From: Mortierella alpina | Lineage: Eukaryota > Mortierellomycota > Mortierellomycetes > Mortierellales > Mortierellaceae | DNA: 64,000 bases | NCBI GenBank assembly: GCA_029449245.1 | Contig: JANATF010000004.1 | Coordinates: 1,922,001-1,986,000, forward strand | Reading direction: 5' to 3' | In this document: one piece after another, positions 51,401 through 63,996 of the stretch | How the letters are laid out: each line of letters opens with the position of its first letter | Position numbering within the stretch: the stretch's first letter is position 1 | Translations under genes and position numbers: made by a program | Notes under the pieces: model-generated | What the model was told of the DNA's origin: nothing | Databases searched by the model: none | What the model saw: only the letters and a program-made list of their open reading frames with translations

Positions 51401-52289
51401 CTGGGAGACTGGCAATGTACTGCAGCATGACGGCGGCGTAGAATGACATCAAGGTCTTGAAAGACGTGCGGCGGGTCACTGCCTGAAGCACAGTCTCGCA
51501 GATAAACTCAACAATCGAGCGATCCTTGAGCATGTACTGGATCAGGAGCGTTCTCTCCAGTGGTTGCTTTGACTTGCGGATGGGACGAAGGAACACCCAG
51601 CGACTTGTCTCTCTAAAGGATAGAATGGATCCAAAGCAAGTGAAAGATGTGGATGTTAATGACAGCAATTAGAATACGTGTCCTCACCAAGTTCATATGT
51701 AACGCAAACACATACTCGATCTGGAGAATGGAGATCATGGTGACAAAGAGCGCGGTCTCGTGGTATGGGAGGACGGCGTGGATGATGGCATCAATGTTGA
51801 ACTCGTGGATGCGGAAGCGACGGATCAACCACTCGAGAGCCTTTCCTGCTGGCTTCAGCAAGAAGTAGGGCGAGAGCTGGCGCAAGAACAGTGTAATACT
51901 CTCATCCAGCTTTTCGTTGTCTTCCTTTGTCTATTGAATGAAGTTGAGGAGAGAAGCGATCAGGAGTTTGTTTAATATGTCGCGACTGGTATTTGAGATG
52001 GGGAAGAAAGGGCGCATGGTCCTAACATATGGAGACGTACCTGGAGGACTCTGTCGACGCTCTTCATGGACTCTGCAAAGAGGGTCTTTTCGAACGGGGC
52101 AAACTTGGGGTCCAGCTGCTTGAGCTCTGTGATGCCGTTGACTCCGATGGAGTAGATGGTGTCGATGTCATAGTCAGCAGCCTGCTTGGAGTCGAAGAGG
52201 AAGGAAGCGCGGTGCTTGGCGGCCTTCTCCGAGCCCTTGTTGGCATCGGCACTTCCGATAGCCTTCAGCTGGCGGGCTAAAGAGGACAT
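45454..52289 (-). CDS. UTP10: U3 snoRNP protein UTP10 (HEATR1)
   Basis: Very large HEAT-repeat scaffold of the t-UTP part of the small-subunit processome, needed for 18S rRNA processing and linked to rDNA transcription. Exons 52289-52041, 51930-51716, 51612-51321 and 51231-45454 give 2,177 residues, close to human HEATR1 (2,144) and longer than yeast Utp10 (1,769). The N-terminus MSSLARQLKAIG..., ELKQLDPKFAPFEKTLF and ALEWLIRRFRIHEFNID match the family. The rest is an alpha-helical solenoid, with the conserved C-terminal region ending in GEEFLILLPETIPFLAELME. Long antisense frames within exon 4 have no family resemblance and reflect codon bias. Confidence 0.95.
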
Positions 52290-52896
52290 GGGTGGCGGTC
52301 AAGTATGAAGATATGAACAGATACGAGAAGGAAGAGAAGAAAAACAAACAACAATAAATGCAAGATAGAAAGAGAAAAGAAAAAAAAAGTAAGAGATGAT
52401 ATGCAGGGAGGAAGAAGTGATGAATGGCAAACGCGAGATGCAAAAAGGAACAGACAGGACAGATACGGGGGAAGGAGATGTGTGGGAGCGATGGGGACTC
52501 GTGTCTGCAGGATGGAGGAGCGGACAGGAGCGTGCGGTGGGAGAACGAAGGAGAGAGCAATGGGCGAAAACAGGCACGCACTGCTGGGCATAGGAGAGAA
52601 AAAAAAAAAAGAAAAGAAAACGAAAATAGTGACCGTGTTCTATCGCCAAGCCACCCTTGGATCTGCAACCGACTCGAAATAAGGTTTCCGTCGCTCAAGT
52701 CGGAGACTGACTGCCTGGACGACTGATTTCGACCCTTTCTTTTTGTTTCCATTGCCCCGCCGCGTTCTTCTTCTGCGTTGTTCTTCAGTGCACTGCTCCA
52801 TCCATCCATCCGTCCATCCATCCATCCCTCCCTCCATTCCTCATTCCTTACTCCTCATTCCCGTTCCTCATTCTTCCCTCGTTCTCCTCACCCCAC
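52290..52896. promoter_or_regulatory. Divergent promoter region, UTP10 and TRAP1
   Basis: 607 bases between divergent start codons. On the + strand the TRAP1 side is pyrimidine-rich with a CATC tandem tract at about 52796-52835; the UTP10 side is A/G-rich on the + strand, thus pyrimidine-rich in its own sense. Confidence 0.55.
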
Positions 52897-55476
52897 ATGC
52901 TGCGCTCGCTTGCCAAAACTGCCCTGGCCGCAAGGTCTCTCCTGGCCAGACACCCCTCTCCCACCACTGCCAAGGTACAGCCACCTCGTCCAACACCGCG
53001 TGCACAGGTGTCTCAAAGCCGGGCCGTGGAAAACTAACAGCGCTGATGGCTCGACGTTGCTTAATGGCCCTATCTAGACATTCTACTCCGCTGCCCTTCG
53101 TTCCACAACCATCCCCCTTGGCCAGAAGACCGCACACTTTGCCCACAACTCGATCCGATCCTTTGCCTCCGAGACCGCCGCCGCAGGCGATCTGGACCAG
53201 GAGGAAAAAGTCATTGGCGAGACGAAAAAGAAGACCTTCCAGGCCGAAACCCGCAAGCTCCTCGACATCGTCACGCACTCGCTCTATTCCGAGAAGGAAG
53301 TCTTTGTTCGGTAAACCTGACAGATCCATGTCACCTCCTACACTTGTACTTTCAACGCATCGCTGTAGCAACTGTTCCTTGAGCTAACGATCTTCCTTCT
53401 TCCACAATAGTGAACTGGTCTCCAATGCCTCCGATGCGCTCGAGAAGCTTCGCCACACCCAATTGACCAATGGTAGCCTCGATAGCGGAAAGCCTTTGGA
53501 AATCCACATCTCGGTGGATGAAGCCAAGAACACCTTCACGATCCAGGATTTTGGTATTGGAATGACGGAAGAGGAGGCCATCTCCAACCTCGGAACTATT
53601 GCTCGCTCAGGATCCAAGGCCTTCCTGGAGAATCTGGAAGGCGACAGCAGCGCTGCTTCGACCAAGGACAAGATCATTGGACAGTTCGGAGTCGGCTTCT
53701 ATTCGGCTGTAAAATTCACAACAAAAACAGACAAGGACGCAAAACATGTCAACGAGGATGGAAAATTAACCTGTTAAACTACCTCGGTGCTGTTTCTAGT
53801 TCATGGTCGGCGCAGAGATCAAGGTTTACACTCGCTCAGTCACGCCTGGATCCAAGGGCTACTGCTGGACATCAGATGGCTCTGGCTCATACGAGATTGC
53901 CGAAGCCGAGAACGTGGCCGTCGGAACTAAGATTGTGATCAAGCTCAGAGACGAGTGCAAGGAGTACTCCAAGGAATCCGTGATCGAAGGCATCATCAAA
54001 AAGTACTCCAACTTTGTCGACTACCCCGTCCACCTCAACAACAAAAAGATCAACGCCGTTCAGCCCCTCTGGACAAAGGATAAGAACCAGATCACAGATG
54101 AGGAGCACACCGAGTTCTATCGCTACGTTGCTGGTGCCTGGGACAAGCCCCAGTTCAAGCTCGTCTACAAGACCGATTCGCCTCTGGCCATCAGCAGTTT
54201 GCTGTACATTCCTCAGCGTCACATGGAGGTCTTGGGCATGCAGAGAGAGGAGCCCGGCGTCAGTCTCTACTCGCGTAAAGTCATGATCCAAGCAAAGTCC
54301 AAGGCTCTCTTGCCCGAATGGCTTCGGTTCGTGAAGGGTGTCGTCGATTGCGAGGATTTGCCTCTGAACGTGTCTCGCGAGCTACTCCAGGACCAGTCCC
54401 TGTCAAAACTGCGCCAGGTCCTGACGGGCCGTGTGATCAAATGGCTCGAAAACGAGGCCAAGGTGGATGCCAAGGCCTACAACCTCTTTTTTGAGGAGTT
54501 TGGAACCTTTATCAAGGAGGGTGTCTGCACAGAGAACGAGACCACGCGCCCCAACGTCGCCAAGCTGCTGCGATACGAGAGCAGTGCTGGCGCAACTGGT
54601 GATGTCATCAGCTTCAAGGACTATGTGGATCGCATGAAGGAAGGTCAGGAAAACATTTACTACACTTGTGTGCCCAAGCGTAAGTTTGCAGAGGAGAGTC
54701 CCTATTTCGAGGAGTTCAAGGAAAAGGGTATCGAGGTCTTGTTCCTTTACGACACTGTGGACGAGTTTGTCGTGAACAACCTTCGCCAGGTCGGTAACCA
54801 CAAACTGGTGTCGATTGATGCTGCCGATATCAAGGACGCAGCCCTCGATGCCACCACTTCCAAAACCGAGACAGAAGACGCCAAGAACTCAAAGGACGAT
54901 CTTTTGGCCAAGGAGGAAGCCAAGCTCGAGGCTGAGAATATCGCAGACTGGTTCCGCCAGACCCTTGGCATGCAGGTCCGTAAAGTCGACGTGTCCAAGC
55001 GCCATATGAGCCATCCTGCCGTTGTTACAGAGCACGACTCTCCTGCCGTTCGCAAGATGATGGCTATGATGTCTGGCGCAGCCAAGGTTGGAGAAGAGAG
55101 CATGCCACCCACGCCTACAAACTTGGAGATCAACGTGAACCACCCCATTATCAAGAAGCTGTGGACCATCAAGAGCCAAGATCCCGCTTTTGCCAAGCAG
55201 GTTGCTGAACAGGTACTGATTTTTTTTTGTCTGTCAACGGATGTGCTATATACCTGTGCATTCGTCTTTGAATACTAATTCACCGCCGATTTCTGTCTGA
55301 AATAGATTTACGATAATGCATTGATTGCTGCTGGTGTGCTGGATGATCCTCGTTCCATGCTGAAGCGTCTAAACACCATCATGGAAGCTTCACTTTCTGC
55401 TTCTGCAGCCTCCAAGTCCAAGGACTCTGTGATGCAGCCCAAGAAAATTGAGGTCGTTGAAGGTGAAAAGATGTAG
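52897..55476 (+). CDS. TRAP1: Mitochondrial Hsp90 chaperone TRAP1
   Basis: Hsp90-family ATPase of the mitochondrial matrix. Exons 52897-52974, 53078-53310, 53411-53708, 53800-55212 and 55306-55476 give 730 residues (human TRAP1 has 704). An Arg/Ser/Ala-rich leader with no acidic residues leads to the N-terminal ATPase domain: [24 protein letters not shown] near residue 149 and [11 protein letters not shown] near 193. The middle domain has [17 protein letters not shown], including the conserved Arg that contacts ATP phosphate. There is no charged linker and no MEEVD tail, which separates it from cytosolic Hsp90. Exon 3 to 4 gives GVGFYSA then [10 protein letters not shown], as in the family. 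AATAAA follows the stop closely. Confidence 0.95.
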
Positions 55477-55669
55477 AATAAAAAGACAATACAGTAGAGC
55501 TATAAAACTTGTTCTGGGTTACTGCACTGGGGTACTGATCTGCAGTCGAATTGTTGGTTCAAGGACCGCGGCTGTAGCGCATCTGTGGAGTTTCAAACAT
55601 TAGACACTTAGTCATTCCTCATGTATATACGTTTATCAGTTGACGCCCGACTATCTATGTAGTCCTCCT

Positions 55670-56415
55670 CTACCATCTTAAAAAGTGCGAGGGGCACTCG
55701 TATCCTGCTGGGTTCTTGTCCAAGTACTTTTGGTGGTACTCCTCGGCATCGAACCACTCGCCAGCAGCAATGATCTCCGTGACGATCGTCTTTCCTTTGT
55801 AATGCTTCTCCTGGACCTCAGCAGTGACCTTCTTGGCAATCGTCTCCTGCTCAGCAGAGTGGTAAAAGATGGCCGATCGGTACTGGGTTCCTACATCGGG
55901 GCCTTGCGAGTTCAAAGTGGTAGGGTCGTGCATCCTGTAAAAGAACTCGACCAGGTTGGGGTAGTTGATCTTGTCGTTAGGTGTGTAGTGGATCTGGATC
56001 GCCTCAGCATGCTTGGTTGCTCCGGTGCAGACCTATAGGTTGGCGGTCATAGTTCAAAGAGATCTTAAGGCGTCAGTAGTTTGTTTTCGGCAGTTTGGCT
56101 GACAAGAGGAGAGCAGTGGGGCCGAAAGTGTACCTTCTTATAGTCGGGGCTGCTGTCGGCACCGCCGGTGTATCCAACGCTGGTCTTGATGTTCTCGCCC
56201 TTGTAAAACCTTTGGAAGGCCTTTTCGACACCCCTGAAAGAATCAGACAGAAACAAGGTGCGTAACGCTGGTCTGAGTACAAGGTTCGAGGCGAATGGCG
56301 CCAGTGCCAACGGATTCAGACAGAATTCGCTAGCCATCGCATATGGACTTTAAGCAGGCCGATCGTTCGTTCCTTACCAGAAGCACCCGGCAGCAAATGT
56401 TGCAGTTTCAGTCAT
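55670..56415 (-). CDS. MXR1: Peptide-methionine (S)-S-oxide reductase MsrA
   Basis: Reduces methionine-S-sulfoxide in proteins and free methionine. Exons 56415-56378, 56233-56134 and 56032-55670 give 166 residues. The catalytic Cys is residue 11 in AAGCFW, joined across the first intron to GVEKAFQR. SVGYTGG follows, then IQIHYTPNDKINYPNLVEFF and DVGTQYRSAIFYHS, all typical of MsrA. It lacks an obvious targeting peptide, so a cytosolic place is likely. It lies tail-to-tail with TRAP1, with under 200 bases between stops. Confidence 0.94.
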
Positions 56416-57230
56416 GATGTGGATGTGGATGTGGATGTGTATGTGTGGAGTGAAAAGTGATTAGTCAGTTGGTCAGAAAGATGAATGGGGGTGAATTGAG
56501 GAAAAAGGCGTGAAAAAATATATATGTGTGCGCGACTATGAATTACTCAGCCAATCAAGTCTCAATATCGCTCAAGCGCGGTTGTCAGCTCGAAATCGCG
56601 TCATTCGAGTCTCGAAATGCAGTAGCTACTTTCCAGCCGCGATACAGCGTCCTCCATCTATGCGATTCACCAGAATAATATCTTGACACTGGGCGTAACT
56701 ATGCTTAACCCTGCGTTGGTATAGCATCATGCCACTCTCCTAGGAAGGTTGACGGTTCATCCGAGAAGGATGCAAATCTCTCAGTCCAGGTGATAGGGCC
56801 GGGATCGCCTTTCTTTGCAAGATCAGCGACGCATTGAAGGACTTACGAAGGCTGTACTTGGCGTATGTCTCATCGTGTCGTCAGCTCTCTCGAGTGACAG
56901 GAGTATGGGCCAACCCCATAGTACGGTATTTCCAAGCATACATCCTCCATAAGGTCTCTCTACCCAGTCCAGAACTGTGATCGCAGCTGCCATTAACGCG
57001 GGTTTGCCAATGATAATAATAATAATAATCCCAGGAGTAACCAATAGCCCAAGTAGGGTACTTCGTGAAATGCACAGCAACAACTTCAGAATCAAGTTTC
57101 AAAGCAAGTGCGGGTTAAATGCAAGAGCAGACGACGTCAACAGCTCTGCGCTTCGAGAATGAACTTCACTCAAATTCTCGGACTCTGACCTTAAACCATC
57201 CGCAAACACCTAGTGTAAAAACTTGGTTGT
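56416..57230. other. MsrA upstream region and spacer
   Basis: Holds the MsrA promoter, including a ggatgt tandem tract at about 56420-56445, and a short AAT microsatellite near 57011-57030. No gene is recognised. Confidence 0.45.
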
Positions 57231-58512
57231 AGTTTACTTTTTTTTCAACATTCATGCCTCCCAAAAAATGGTCCTCAGCTCACGCGTTTTCACTTTCCTT
57301 TATTGAAACTTTGCCTCTTGACATATTAGGGCCACCTAGACCGGCCGCGCCCTAACGTCCGAGTGCTGGCCAAGAAGAAGAGGGGTCGGGAGAGGACAAG
57401 ACGAGGGGCTCAAAAGGTAAGCTGTCCCCTTGATACTTTACCATTGGTGAGGCCGCCTCACAAGTGGCATTGTATATAGGCCTGGGGAGAGATTGAATTG
57501 AAACAAGGTCCTGAGCACACTGAGGGAATAGAACCCGCCAGCTGTCTTGCGTGATCTCCGTCCCCGTCTCCACCTAGGCCTTGAAAGTACGTGTTCGCGG
57601 TGAACTGCCCACGGGAGTTCTTGAATTCATGACAACAGGCAGGTCTTTTTTTTCTGTGGGTGGGATGGGGTGGGTGGCAGGACAACAGGACAACAGGATG
57701 TAGACATCAGGAACTCGACATCAGGACTGGGACATCGGGATTTGGACAGCCAGAGCAAGTACTACTAACCATTTTTCTTGCATTTCTTCTAGTAAATGGT
57801 GTGGTGTGGTGTTAGTGGCAGGAAGAGGAGATGGATATTAGGAAGAGGACTAAAGGATGTGGGCAGGGGGCTCTGCGGTTTTTTTTCTTAGGCTGTTCGT
57901 TCTCTCTTTGAGGTCCGTTGGCAAGAGTCATGACGGGCGTTGACAGACGGGTTTGTGGCAGTCGGTCGCACGCTTTAGGAAGCCGGACTCACGGGAGCAA
58001 TGCATAGGTGGCTACCATCCACTAGTGGTGTGAAGGCCGGCTCAGCCTGTCTCTGGGGTCTTGCACAGTGCTCTTATGGGAGAAACCAGCGGTTTGGGAG
58101 CAGCTTATTGTTCCCTCTCTGTTACTCTCCCTAACCTTACTAGCCAGCACCCATAGCGGCCGGCCAGGCCTCGCTATATAGGCCTATACGCCTTCAGTGT
58201 ATGGAAGAAGGCATCAGGACGCCCGCCCTCCTTGGGTTCAGCTGTATGCGGAACAGGATCGGATTCGAGCTCGGCGAGGACAAGGACGAGAGCATGCGAA
58301 GTGAGGAGGATCAATGGCGTGTCGACGGGTGCTATGCGCAGATGGATCTAGACCAGTTGACGCGAACTCATTGTCGGCTGGGAGAATATCGATAGTGATC
58401 ACTTCTGCGAGCCACACGCGCCCGGGGACGCAATGACTCTCGTAGTAGTGGTGATATCCCCGATCTACCCTTCAGACAGGGCTAGTGCTTGATTGAGAAA
58501 GTGACAGATGCA
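57231..58512 (+). repeat. Dispersed repeat R, copy 2
   Basis: Inverted counterpart of 18562-19947. An exon-like island at 57330-57416 with an acceptor tattag and donor gtaagctg encodes, in one frame, a basic peptide that closely matches the one in copy 1. Elsewhere indels disturb the frames. It is bounded on the right by unrelated sequence before the LRR-like gene. Confidence 0.7.
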
Positions 58513-58700
58513 CCTTAGAATGATATGTCAATAAAGAGCGCGGCGCTTGGAATGCATGCATGTAGTACAAACTGGACATGAGAGTGAACTAAGAGCCACG
58601 GTGTGCAACACGTCGCCCTTGCCCTAGCGGAAACCTCATCTTTCCGCTCAGTCTTCATCTGATTCTGCATTTCTCTCCATTTGAACCAGGACCAATTGCG

Positions 58701-61700
58701 ATGATGGACCACACAAGCATGCCTCCGCACCAAGTCTTCCACTGTCCTATTGAGGGACGAACCACCAGCATAGAGGCTCAGCTAGACCCAGTCTTGGGAT
58801 CATTTGTTATCTTGTGGCAAAGAATCCAACTGTCGTTCCGAGACGTTCAGTACTGTCGGCATGGAAATATGGAGGTCCATCGCGAAGTTGACCCCCACAC
58901 CCTAACTGAGTGCGTCTTTTGTTCAACGCGCGCGCCGTGATTAAGGTCACCGATGCGAGACTAACGTGATAAATTCAATTTTCCATTGTAGGCTCAAACC
59001 GCCACGCGTTAAATACCACCCTGGCGTTATTCTAGAAGTTGTGCAAGACCCACCACCAACAGTACGAGGTGGGCTGCTTCCCATCTTTAATGCTAGTGTC
59101 GGAAGAGGAGGGCTCAGGTCGCCGCTGCAGATGGAGATGCTTTCATCCAGACCCCGATCCGTAGCCTTGCTTGAAGAAACCAACTTTGGCCGGTCCTTTG
59201 TACGCTTGTCCCAGGACGTGTCCCCGAAGGGCCAGGCTTCCATTGGAACCTACTCTGATCTCCTAGAGTCATATGTGGGTGCATTGATGACCGGTCAAGA
59301 TCACCAAATGGAGAGCATCAAAACTCATATGACCAGCGTCATCACATCACTGGAGCAGGAGTTCAATAGACACCACAAAGAGGCGGAAGAAAAACAAGCC
59401 GAGCTCGCCAGAAACCAGGAGTTGATGCTCGAGAATGATCGAGAGGCAAAAGCGGCAAGAGAGAGGCTTTTGGCTATGCAGACACGGATGCATGCAATGC
59501 AGGAGGAGATTCTCACTCGTTTGGCTGCTATCCATTGCCGGATCCAAGCTGTCCTCGTCCAAACATATGAACTGTTCGAATATCCGATCCCGCGACTATT
59601 CATTGTCCTACCGGTGGAGCCTGATCTGTGGGACAGGCTAAACCCGTTTACCCACAAGTTTCGCCTCTACTTTCTATGCGAGTGCGGCGACCACTCAAAG
59701 TCGGCGACATCTAGCAACATACCTCATCACGTACACCTTGCCAAGCATCGCGGCTACGATTTGCTCAGGCCGACAGAGTTTTTTGAAAAGTATGGGTCGT
59801 ATCTTCTCGCAATGCTGGACATGGTCAAGTACGGAATCACCACTGCAGGAATCATTGTTCCGACCCTGGCAACGCTCGGTATCCTGGATGGAGTCAATGA
59901 GGTCAAAGGCAGCTTCAAGTTCGGCAAAGATGCATTCGGCTCTCTTCTGGACGAGTCCATCGAATATGTCAAGAACAAGATTGGCTTCGTAGATCCCACT
60001 GGAAGTGCACTAGTAGAGGGAGGCCACGAGGTCTTAGAGGGTGCGACCCTACGACAACTGGCATCCTTCCTGACCAAGGCAGACGAGGACAAAACACTTG
60101 GGAACCTCTATCGAACCGTCACAAACCAAGGGCATGTAAAGTGGGTGTGCCTTGATCACTATCGCGAGGGCTACCTGTCGTCTCTCACGCGTAGATGTTC
60201 CGAGGTCGTGGCTCTAAATGACGGGGAATTTGACGAACAACTCGGCAAGATTAAGATCGCGCTCAGGACACCCCGTACAGCTCAGCAATTCTACGACAGC
60301 CTCAGTGGGGCAAGAGGTGTATCAGAGTTGGATATTTGCTTGGCCTGGGATGCGACCAAGGCAGACCTAGAGTCCCTTTACACTGCGCTACTCCAATCCA
60401 ACATCTCAATATTGACGCTTGTTGGTGACAGCTTCGACAATCCTGTTCGAGATGCATTCAATCGGAACAGTCGATTCAACTCGGTCATCCAGCTTGCTTC
60501 CAGTGGCAAGGTTCAGTCTCTCACTGTAAAGGGATGCGGACATTTTCTGGAGCGCGTGTCTAGATCAGACAAATGGTGCAGCTCGAGTCTTCGGATCCTC
60601 AGACTTGAGTGGGATGTCAATGGCAGCGAGATAGAGTACCCGACAGCGCAGGCCAACATGCTGAACATCTGTGTCTGGTTTCCGAACCTCGTCGAGCTCT
60701 TCATCAGCTGCTTCGACATCGACAAGACGTCTGCGACCCTTCGAGAACCTCTCAAAACCCTCCGGCAGCTCTCTACATTGACCCTGTCCAAGACCCTAGG
60801 AGCTGAGTATGTAATCTTCAAGGTCAATAATGGGGAGGCGACTGCATTTGAAGTGGCCATTGTGAACGCTGCCTGCACCAACCTGTTACTTTCGGGCACT
60901 ATCGAATCCTTGTGCGTCAAGCATCCCAGGAAAGCCGTCGACCTTACTCAAGTCCTTGCAATCAACAAGTCATTGTCCAAAGTCTTGCTGCTCGGGGACC
61001 CATCGGAGCTCTGGGACGTTTTCAAGATTTTCGATTCCTCCGCCATAGGACGAGAACAGCCTCTTTCATTAATGGTTCCAAGTCGAGAGCCTCAGGAAGC
61101 GCTTGACAACTTAACACTGATCGAATATCGGGATCCTGGAAGAATTTACACTGAGCTCTCAAAAGGCTTCGCAATACGTGGCTGGAAGGCGACAATGCTT
61201 ATCCAACACTGGAATGTTCGTAACCTCAAGATAGTCGTCGATGATGACTCCACGGCCGTACTACAAAGGGTTGCGATGCGGTTCCTCATGTCTAAAAAGG
61301 ACACTAATCTCGATTTGGACATATCAGGACTGACAACCCGCAGTCTTGGATCGCTTGAGAAGGCCTTACAAGTCATCAAGCCTAAAGGACTCACGCTTGG
61401 CAGTACTCAGTCGAAGGAGAGAAGTCCAGCCAGGCACTTTTGTGTAAGGTTGGATCCTAATGTCTGGTGCAATCTCTGGACGCTCCGCATAAGAAACGTC
61501 AGTGAGGATCAATGGATGGAGTCCCTCAGCCAACTTCCAGCGTCGTCTTGGAAGCTATTGGATGGTCTGTCTCTCACTGGAACAGAGACACAGATGCCAC
61601 TCCCCAGTACAGGTGTCCATTGGACATCCCTGATGAGCACAATAGCCTCTTCCCAAAAGCTAGGCGTTGCTCTGCGGTGGCTCGAACTCAAGAACATTTC

Positions 61701-61974
61701 CCTTCCTGCCGATACTTGGATGCGAGTGATTGATACGATTGACTTTTCCACCCTCTGGCGGCTAGAGATGCCCGGTTGTAATTTGACACATGCTCATATC
61801 GTGAGACTTACCGAAAGAATCGGTAAATCATCGAGTCTGCGCCATCTGAATTTGCGAAGGATAGATCCGACAACTCTAGGACGTGCAGGATTGAAGAAAT
61901 TGAAGTTAGAAAAGCTTGAAATGGACATCAGCCCATCGCTTCTTATAAACTACGCTCATGTATCGGCGTACTAG
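58701..61974 (+). CDS. Large coiled-coil/LRR-like protein of unknown function
   Basis: Exons 58701-58909 and 58992-61974 give 1,063 residues in phase. Residues 1-~100 form a small module ending in VKYHPGVILEVVQDPP. A charged coiled coil follows at about 180-260. Then comes a conserved-looking block, RLYFLCECGDHS...HHVHLAKHRGYDLLRPTEFF, with an Ala/Ile/Gly-rich helix after KYG. The C-terminal ~600 residues are irregular leucine-rich, RNI-like repeats (for example LRILRLEW, LSTLTLSK, LRWLELKN, LRHLNLRRI). No Walker motif or signal peptide is visible. The layout recalls expanded gene families of early-diverging fungi. A sensor or adaptor role beside the NACHT-WD40 genes is speculative. Confidence 0.75.
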
Positions 61975-62208
61975 ACTTAAGCATATTATCCGACTACGGC
62001 GAGGACTCCATATGTCCCACCCTATTTCCTGCCCATGCCCTATGTCCTGACGTTGCTGGTGAACTGCGGAGGGAGGACTAACTCTATCCAGATGTCCCGA
62101 TCAATTTTCCTCCAAAACAAAAAGTGGGGAGGATAGAGGATAAGATATGCACCACGCAAGGACGCGGTAGAATTCCTACACCTGAATGAGGTTTATTGAA
62201 AAATTAGT
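61975..62208. other. Convergent intergenic spacer
   Basis: About 230 bases between the stop codons of two convergent genes. It presumably holds both poly(A) sites; nothing else is seen. Confidence 0.4.
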
Positions 62209-63996
62209 TCATAATGACTTTGCGTCTTCTGCTACAAACACTCCCTCCAGATATTCGGCATCGTCGGCCTTGTCTTCATGATCTCCTCGATCCACGTCAT
62301 GGACATGATGCTGTCGACCTCCATACTCCGATCCCAAACTGCTCTCCGTCGTCTCTGTCCGCTCTGTGTTGGTGTTGGTGGCAGAATCGGCGCCAGCAAC
62401 CTTCCCAGCCACGCCTATCCGGGAAGCATCGATCTGCATCACAACATTGATAGGCACGCGGATCACAAAGTCTTTGAGCTTTTGAACCTTGACCGTAGCG
62501 TTGGGAGAGCGATGACGATGGCGGTAATTTGAATGGTGGTCGTGCGGATGTTGTTGATCAGGGCACTGCGGATGATCGTTGGTGGAGGGGGAAGAGCCAA
62601 ACTCGTCTGGTAGTCCTTGATGCAGCTTCGTACTTGAATGAGAGGATGAAGTATGCCGCCCCGTAACGGCATGCATCACAGCATTCAGGTTCACACTCGA
62701 AACCGTTTTCCTGAGAGCGCCAAGGGCACCTCCCACCATCCCTTTCGATCCTGACTCTGTCACGCTCGCTCCGCTACTCTGCACAGCCGTTTCTCCACTG
62801 ACGACAGTTCTGGTTTCATGCGCATAAGTAACATCGCCTCCACGACCCTCCTGATCCTCAAGTGCCCTGCCACCATCGAGCAATGCAGCTGTTGAGCCCT
62901 CGAACGCTGATGAGGACTGCAAGGCCGAGCTGTCTGCTGTGGGTGTCGATTTGCCGGTGGAAGTGGTGGCAGTACTACCGCTGCTTGCATGGCTGGTTGT
63001 CGAAAGCGTGGAAAGACCTGAATTCGTCAAACTCCTCATACCGCTTCCAGTTTCGAACGCTGCCTCTGGTCCGGGCCGCTTGGTAGCAATGTGGCCGTTA
63101 GCGGCTGTTACATAAGACGTAGCAGGATGATTTAGATAGGTTCCTGATAGGTGCTGTCGTCTTTTCGCTTGCTGAAGCTGAAGCTCCTCCATTGCCTCCA
63201 CATCCATATCCTCGCCGTCCTCCAGCTCGCCTTCAAACTCGAGCATGTCGATCGACAGCCGGAAGGTTAGATAGTGTTTGAGCTCAATGCGTGGTCGAGC
63301 CAATGACGTGTTCGAATGCAATCCATAGCGGTCTCGGAGTGCATGGTGAGGCGGTCTATCCGACCTCATATCCATAATACCTGGATCCTCGCCTACAACT
63401 GTGCCGGACTGACTTGCACTCTGGAACTCGGAGGTACTGCTCATTCTTGCCAAAGCCGAGTCCGTCTCTGCGCCTCTCATGGCCATTCCATAGAGGGACT
63501 GTGGTGTCGGATTCTCCAGTATAGTAGCACCGTCGACGCTCCACTGTGTCCTTGAAGGTGGCACCATCGGGGGAAGCAGCTGATCACCTAACGCTGGCGA
63601 CGAAGTCTCTGCGGATGGCCAGGCAAAAGTCTGTCGCAACTTTGCTGAATCCAAAGGGAGGGGGATCAGGAGCATGAATGGCTTCCAACGAGACGGACTA
63701 ACACTGGCAGTCGATGCTGTCGATCCCTTGCGGCTAGAATTATTAGGAAAGGTCGGTGGGAGCAAAGGTGACAAGGGCTCGAGTTCTGACTGCAGTTTCT
63801 GGGAAGAGCCATTGCCTTGTAGAACTGACGAGAGTAATAGTCCTGTATCCGTGTTATGTCCCACGGGCGCCATTGCCTCAGAGGTGTCGTGGTTTGCCCA
63901 CATTGGAGATGCAGACTGTTGCGGTAGAGACTGTAAATGCAGTGAGGACCGTTCACGTTCCTGCTCCTTTTGCGAGAACGTGAATGTGGGGCTCAA
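62209..63996 (-). CDS. Arrestin-like protein, 3' part (runs off the window)
   Basis: An open frame of 595 codons that reaches the window edge and is probably incomplete at its 5' end, so the ATG at 63996 is not a trusted start. Two strand-rich pieces look like parts of an arrestin C-domain: RIELKHYLTFRLSIDMLEF and, about 265 residues later, KLKDFVIRVPINVVMQI. The rest is Ser/Thr/Pro/His-rich and disordered, as in fungal arrestin-related adaptors that recruit ubiquitin ligases to membrane transporters. I see no clear PPxY motif in this part. The family call is tentative. Confidence 0.4.
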   Translation of the reverse strand: MSPTFTFSQKEQERERSSLHLQSLPQQSASPMWANHDTSEAMAPVGHNTDTGLLLSSVLQGNGSSQKLQSELEPLSPLLPPTFPNNSSRKGSTASTASVSPSRWKPFMLLIPLPLDSAKLRQTFAWPSAETSSPALGDQLLPPMVPPSRTQWSVDGATILENPTPQSLYGMAMRGAETDSALARMSSTSEFQSASQSGTVVGEDPGIMDMRSDRPPHHALRDRYGLHSNTSLARPRIELKHYLTFRLSIDMLEFEGELEDGEDMDVEAMEELQLQQAKRRQHLSGTYLNHPATSYVTAANGHIATKRPGPEAAFETGSGMRSLTNSGLSTLSTTSHASSGSTATTSTGKSTPTADSSALQSSSAFEGSTAALLDGGRALEDQEGRGGDVTYAHETRTVVSGETAVQSSGASVTESGSKGMVGGALGALRKTVSSVNLNAVMHAVTGRHTSSSHSSTKLHQGLPDEFGSSPSTNDHPQCPDQQHPHDHHSNYRHRHRSPNATVKVQKLKDFVIRVPINVVMQIDASRIGVAGKVAGADSATNTNTERTETTESSLGSEYGGRQHHVHDVDRGDHEDKADDAEYLEGVFVAEDAKSL

